A stretch of 8,636 nt of DNA from Bacillota bacterium (GTDB lineage Bacteria > Bacillota > Clostridia > Christensenellales > SZUA-584), in NCBI GenBank assembly GCA_023441905.1, contig JAEZNC010000102.1, positions 1 through 8,636 on the forward strand, given 5' to 3'. This document shows positions 5,813-8,636 of the stretch, piece after piece. Under the pieces are notes generated by a model, which searched no databases, had not been told where the DNA came from, and saw only the letters and a program-made list of their open reading frames with translations. Each line of letters begins with the position of its first letter. Within the stretch, counting starts at the first letter, position 1. The translations under genes and the position numbers were made by a program.

Positions 5813-6014
5813 TTCAAGCCGTTTATTGTCATCTCCGCCGTATTCAGCTTAGGTCATTCCAAACGAAATATTGGATTGTTGGTAAAGCATAAGCAAGGTC
5901 TCAATCTGCAGCCGCAGACAAAGTGAGAAAGTATGGCCATAGAAAGCAATCGGCAGACCACAATCTACGTCACACACTCACTCCCATTTGCAACTCAAGG
6001 CTCATTGATTATAG
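5813..6014. other. Gene-free stretch after ogt
   Basis: No reading frame here has both a ribosome binding site and protein-like composition. A small hairpin lies at 5900-5927: TCTGC 5905-5909 with GCAGA 5914-5918 around a four-base loop, extended by CTCA 5900-5903 with TGAG 5924-5927. It has no T-run, so it is not a convincing terminator. No terminator for ogt is otherwise seen. Together with the inverted repeat to its right, this forms an unusually long gap between two convergent genes. Confidence 0.5.
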
Positions 6015-6153
6015 GCAACGCTTGCTTGGCTTGCACTGCGGCTGTAAAAACGGTGATATGAAAACATGGGCATCGCTTGTGACAGTCTGTTTTCATGTCA
6101 TTCCGCCGTGCAATGCTTTATACTTAAACTGTAGCTATTAACGCAAGCATTGC
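6015..6153 (+). repeat. Nested imperfect inverted repeat; candidate structured RNA or small palindromic element
   Basis: Three stems nest in order. Outer: GCAACGCTTGC (6015-6025) with GCAAGCATTGC (6143-6153), 10 of 11 pairs. Middle: TTGCACTGCGG (6031-6041) with CCGCCGTGCAA (6103-6113), 10 of 11 pairs. Inner: TGATATGAAAACA (6054-6066) with TGTTTTCATGTCA (6088-6100), 13 pairs with one G-U, around a 21-base loop. Two further G-U pairs join inner to middle, leaving a bulge at 6042-6051. More pairs become G-U wobbles when read as plus-strand RNA than as minus-strand RNA, which mildly favours the plus strand. There is no T-run. It could be a non-coding RNA, a processing site in the tail of either convergent transcript, or a MITE-like insertion; no target-site duplication is evident. 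The plus strand is a tentative choice. Confidence 0.5.
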
Positions 6154-6181
6154 TGGATTGGATTGAATACGCTAAACTCAA

Positions 6182-7090
6182 TCAATCGCAGAGCATTTTT
6201 TTGATATCTTTAACCAGCTGTATGGACGCCTCGATTTCCACTTTTCTTGTGGATAGGCTTTCGATATTGCAGCCTGCCGGTATGTTTTTTTCTCTGCAGA
6301 ACTCAAATATATCCGTAAAAACATCCTTAGATAGCTGAAGCGACCGCGCTAAGATATCCTTGGAATGCTGCAAATCGTTCTCAAGCCATCTCGGGATGCT
6401 GATCCCAAGCCATTTCATGAACTCGAGCGTCTTTGCCGAGCCGCAGGGCGTGAGCGTAAATAGGATCGGCACCATATCGATGCGGTTCTCTTCGCAGAAG
6501 TAATAATAGTCGGATAAAAAGTCTTTGGCCGCCTGCGCGTTGTAAGTCACTTGGGATATGAAAAATTTGCACCCATCCAAGCACTTGTTAATCACCTTTA
6601 TATGCTCATCTTTGCGCGTGATATGGCGCTCCGGTATGGTGACGCCCCCGAGGACCAGATTATCTTTCCCCGAAAAATGCCGCAAAGCGTCTTTCAAGCT
6701 CAGCTTCACCTGTTGTGCCTTCGATGCCGCGCCAACAAAGACGGAATAGACGCTCTGCCCCGTATCCGTCCATTCTGTCAGCTGTTCCTTTGTGTACTTT
6801 CCGACGCACCGGTATACAATTTTGGGCAAATTAACGGCCGCCAGATAGTTTTCGGCATACACACCCGGATCGACGGTTTCCATGAACGGAAAAGTTCTTT
6901 GATCATTGGTTCTCTCGGCTTCATCCTGAATATCGTAAATCACCAGCGCATCCACATCAATGCGGCTGATTCGTTCCGTTTGCTTTTGAGCGATCTCCAA
7001 AAGCTTTTCAGGCTCATTATCCCGTTTGGGCGGCGTTAAGCCATATGTCATGATTCCGGGTTCTCTGTTTGCAATCTTATCGCTTAACAT
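6182..7090 (-). CDS. MTHFR-fold protein (methylenetetrahydrofolate reductase-like), non-canonical active site
   Basis: A 302-residue TIM-barrel protein of the MetF/MTHFR superfamily, whose canonical members use FAD to reduce methylene- to methyl-tetrahydrofolate. Family features seen are YGLTPPKRD (16-24), IYDIQDEAERT (51-61), LGGVTIPERH (147-156), FFISQVTYNAQAAKDFL in the middle, and GISIPRWL towards the end. The canonical proton-donating Glu of the FEFFPP motif aligns with Gly17, and the Arg-Gly-Asp of canonical enzymes with V119-G120-A121, so both classical catalytic acids seem replaced. The product is therefore MTHFR-like, perhaps with another reaction or partner. I chose the ATG at 7090 because GAGGT (7097-7101) lies 6 bases before it. 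The ATG at 7111 would add seven residues but has no good site. No MTHFR partner or methionine gene is adjacent. The upstream promoter leaves a leader of about 130 bases. Confidence 0.85.
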   Translation of the reverse strand: MLSDKIANREPGIMTYGLTPPKRDNEPEKLLEIAQKQTERISRIDVDALVIYDIQDEAERTNDQRTFPFMETVDPGVYAENYLAAVNLPKIVYRCVGKYTKEQLTEWTDTGQSVYSVFVGAASKAQQVKLSLKDALRHFSGKDNLVLGGVTIPERHITRKDEHIKVINKCLDGCKFFISQVTYNAQAAKDFLSDYYYFCEENRIDMVPILFTLTPCGSAKTLEFMKWLGISIPRWLENDLQHSKDILARSLQLSKDVFTDIFEFCREKNIPAGCNIESLSTRKVEIEASIQLVKDIKKMLCD

Positions 7091-7226
7091 CACATCACCT
7101 CGTCTGTACATTCCGGCACACCCTATATCTTTGCCAATCGACTATACCGGGAATGCTGCATATTACAAGAATCCAACCGCATTTTGATATGACCAATCTC
7201 AGCTTGAACTGGCGTGCTTTAAGCCG

Positions 7227-7255
7227 ATTGTATCATACCTTGGCGGATGTTTGAA
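7227..7255 (-). promoter_or_regulatory. Promoter of the MTHFR-like gene with a 130-base leader
   Basis: Read on the minus strand: TTCAAA (7250-7255), a 17-base spacer, then TACAAT (7227-7232) with a TG extension (TGA-TACAAT). The leader to the ATG at 7090 contains one possible hairpin, ATTCCCGG (7147-7154) with CCGGAAT (7110-7116), with one bulged base, which would cover the upstream ATG at 7111. I recognise no SAM, folate or cobalamin riboswitch in it. Confidence 0.5.
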
Positions 7256-7368
7256 GCAGTGATCCGGTATGAATACGGCTGGGACTGATTTACGGCATAT
7301 AGAGAGCAGCGTTATAAAAATCCGATTTTTGTTTATATTTAATGAGACTGATGGAAACCGGCTGAAAA

Positions 7369-7377
7369 TGATAAAAT
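7369..7377 (+). promoter_or_regulatory. Possible extended -10 promoter of the transglutaminase-like lipoprotein gene
   Basis: TGA-TAAAAT on the plus strand would start transcription near 7384, 13 bases before the ATG at 7397. A second candidate is TTTACG (7289-7294) with TATAAA (7313-7318), 18-base spacing, giving a leader of about 70 bases. I cannot choose between them. Confidence 0.35.
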
Positions 7378-7396
7378 GTATTCGAATGGAACGATC

Positions 7397-8293
7397 ATGA
7401 CAAAAAAAATCACACTCATGCTGCTGGCCTTTTGCTTGGCTTTCGCCCTGAGCGGCTGCAACAGCAGCTTTGCAACAACGTTGTCAGACAATGAGATCGA
7501 CACCTTATTTGCGCAGCGGCTTCACAGCCCCGAATTGCCGCCCGATGAAACGCCGGCTGAGACGATCTGTACGGATTATACGGACCGGGGACTGCTCCGC
7601 ATCTGCTACGTGAAACAGGCGGATGTGAAGCACAAGCTTCAGGTGCTCAAGGGCGATCAGCATGTTGATTACAACCTCAAAGCGGACGGCAGCGTAGAAG
7701 ACTTTTCTTTGCAATTCGGCAGCGGTGATTACACGGCGCGCATATTGCAGAACGAGTCGGGCAGTAACTATTTTGAAGTTGATACCAAATCATTTTCCGT
7801 TTCTCTCAGCAGCGACACAATTCCGTTCTTAAACGCCGTGCAAAACGTCAGGTGGAATGCCGCCATGACGCCCATCAAGGAAGTGCGCAGAATCATCGCA
7901 CCCGCTTTGGCGCGCGCCTCAGACGACGACTTGCCGCGCGAATGCACGCGTGATTTATACGATTACATCTGCATGCACATCAAATACGATAACGACAAAA
8001 CCCAAAACGTTGATTACGATTATGTGCCCGATATTGAGGAAACATACGCGACGGAAAAAGGCATCTGCTACGATTACGCCTCCCTGTTTGCGTCGATGCT
8101 GCGCAGCATCGGCATCCCCGCCAAGCTTGTGAAAGGCTATGCAAACGCCAACCCGACTGTCTACCACGCGTGGAATGAGGTGTACTTGGATGGCAGCTGG
8201 CATGTGATTGATACCACGCTGGACGCTTCCGCAGGCATGACGGATATGATGTTTAAAAACGCATCAGATTACACGAATGTATCGGAATATTAG
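7397..8293 (+). CDS. Transglutaminase-like lipoprotein
   Basis: A 298-residue exported protein. Residues 1-21 are a lipoprotein signal peptide (MTKKITLMLLAFCLAFALSG, then C21; lipobox LSGC). The C-terminal third is a transglutaminase-like (papain-fold) domain with an intact catalytic triad: C224 in KGICYDYASLF, H257 in VYHAWNEVYL and D272 in WHVIDTTLD. The segment between them, MLRSIGIPAKLVKGYANA, is typical of this family. Bacterial members act as cysteine proteases, peptide-bond-forming enzymes or binding domains; the substrate is unknown. The middle (about 25-160) is not recognised. I start at 7397, which gives a normal signal peptide with Lys-Lys near the N-terminus and has a weak GGA 9 bases upstream. 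The in-frame ATG at 7376 has no site and would add seven residues ahead of the signal. It is probably tethered to the outer face of the membrane and converges on the metallohydrolase gene. Confidence 0.9.
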   Translation: MTKKITLMLLAFCLAFALSGCNSSFATTLSDNEIDTLFAQRLHSPELPPDETPAETICTDYTDRGLLRICYVKQADVKHKLQVLKGDQHVDYNLKADGSVEDFSLQFGSGDYTARILQNESGSNYFEVDTKSFSVSLSSDTIPFLNAVQNVRWNAAMTPIKEVRRIIAPALARASDDDLPRECTRDLYDYICMHIKYDNDKTQNVDYDYVPDIEETYATEKGICYDYASLFASMLRSIGIPAKLVKGYANANPTVYHAWNEVYLDGSWHVIDTTLDASAGMTDMMFKNASDYTNVSEY

Positions 8294-8327
8294 GTATCGG
8301 CACGTGTTTTGATACCGCAGCTTGGCT

Positions 8328-8636
8328 CTACGCTTCTATGGTTTCGCCGCAGGATAAATAGGCGATATTGCGTGCCCGCTCCGCAAGATAGCGAAATGCT
8401 TCAGTTCCCGTGCAATGGCACGTATAAAACCGGGTCTCATAGACGCTGATTTTTTCTGAGATTCTGTCCAGCAATTCATGAGGAACCGTCTTTTTTGTTG
8501 TCGGGTTAAAGAGATGAAAACCGCCGACGCAGACGCTCGGATGAAAATCCGTCGCCCTTTGCATGATATTAACGATCCCCGTATGCCCGCAGCCCATTAC
8601 CAAAACGTTTTGTTCGCCATGTATCAGCAGATTCTG
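8328..8636 (-). CDS. Metallo-beta-lactamase-fold hydrolase, C-terminal part (cut by window edge)
   Basis: The last 102 residues of a metallo-beta-lactamase-fold protein; the frame is open to the window edge, so the start lies outside. It resembles the group annotated as MBL-fold metallohydrolases related to dihydropterin ribofuranosyl-aminobenzene phosphate synthase. The metal-site segment GCGHTGIVNI (around 15-24 of the visible part), the strand VCVGGFHLFNP and the later CHCTGTEAFRYL all fit. The family binds zinc or similar metals; its substrate in bacteria is often unknown. The stop (TAG, 8328-8330) lies 34 bases from the end of the transglutaminase-like gene, and the two converge. No strong terminator lies between them. 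TTG at 8601-8603 is an internal codon, not a start. Confidence 0.88.
   Translation of the reverse strand, partial: QNLLIHGEQNVLVMGCGHTGIVNIMQRATDFHPSVCVGGFHLFNPTTKKTVPHELLDRISEKISVYETRFYTCHCTGTEAFRYLAERARNIAYLSCGETIEA

Noticed and set aside
5923..6141. Plus-strand open frame of 72 residues across the gap after ogt
   Set aside because: No SD, composition rich in His/Cys/Arg without motifs, and it runs through the nested inverted repeat, which explains the sequence constraints better.
6551..7039. Plus-strand open frame of 162 residues opposite the MTHFR-like gene
   Set aside because: It lies wholly inside a gene with recognisable protein motifs, has no SD, and its product has no family features.
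7110..7220. Riboswitch in the leader of the MTHFR-like gene
   Set aside because: The 130-base leader tempts a SAM-type call, but no kink-turn, conserved core or terminator stem can be seen. Only one weak hairpin is present.
7304..7335. A/T palindrome AAAAATC-C-GATTTTT as a terminator
   Set aside because: The arms leave a one-base centre, so the real hairpin is a six-pair A/T stem with a three-base loop. There is no upstream gene on the plus strand for it to end.
8293..8316. Hairpin GGTATC / GATACC between the converging transglutaminase-like and metallohydrolase genes
   Set aside because: Only six pairs with a 12-base loop and no T-run on either strand, so a terminator call is not supported.

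Overview
The window reads as chromosomal DNA of an anaerobic Gram-positive bacterium, most likely a member of the Clostridia with roughly balanced base composition. Three things point that way: a clostridial-type flavodiiron protein, purine-rich GGAGG-type ribosome binding sites, and two lipoproteins with classical lipoboxes. I see no tRNA, rRNA, CRISPR array, transposase or phage gene. The content is mostly housekeeping and stress accessory genes in short transcription units on both strands.

Left part (1-1922, minus strand). A GIN/DUF2807 lipoprotein with a very regular Gly-Ser-Gly repeat is followed after one base by a GNAT acetyltransferase (TGA-A-ATG junction). 123 bases further on lies a small antibiotic-biosynthesis-monooxygenase (ABM) fold protein. 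Behind it, at the window edge, is a fragment that looks like a frameshifted gene end. Positions 1884-2035 hold two divergent extended -10 promoters. The right-hand one drives an inositol-monophosphatase-like protein (2036-2827) whose key metal ligands appear to be lost.

Middle (2828-5247). A possible 40-residue minus-strand ORF faces away from the flavodiiron protein gene (3215-4420). The flavodiiron promoter carries a perfect 14-base dyad, GTTGCA-AA-TGCAAC, centred 41.5 bases before the predicted transcription start. This is the geometry of a CRP/FNR-type activator site. The flavodiiron gene overlaps the start of a decayed PAS/DUF438-type sensor gene, which shows a large internal deletion, a frame change and an in-frame stop. 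A single-domain cupin gene and a good rho-independent terminator follow. The likely theme is oxygen or nitric oxide defence with a broken redox/PAS partner.

Right part (5248-8636). An ogt-type O6-methylguanine-DNA methyltransferase with its own promoter is followed by 369 bases without a gene. These hold a nested imperfect inverted repeat of about 139 bases (6015-6153), the best candidate here for an undescribed structured RNA or small palindromic element. Next come a minus-strand MTHFR-fold protein that seems to lack the canonical catalytic Glu and Asp, a plus-strand transglutaminase-like lipoprotein with an intact Cys-His-Asp triad, and the C-terminal part of a metallo-beta-lactamase-fold protein that runs off the right edge.

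No single locus is a clearly new multi-gene system. The items most worth checking are the 6015-6153 element, the dyad at 3142-3155, and the two enzyme-fold proteins with replaced active-site residues.
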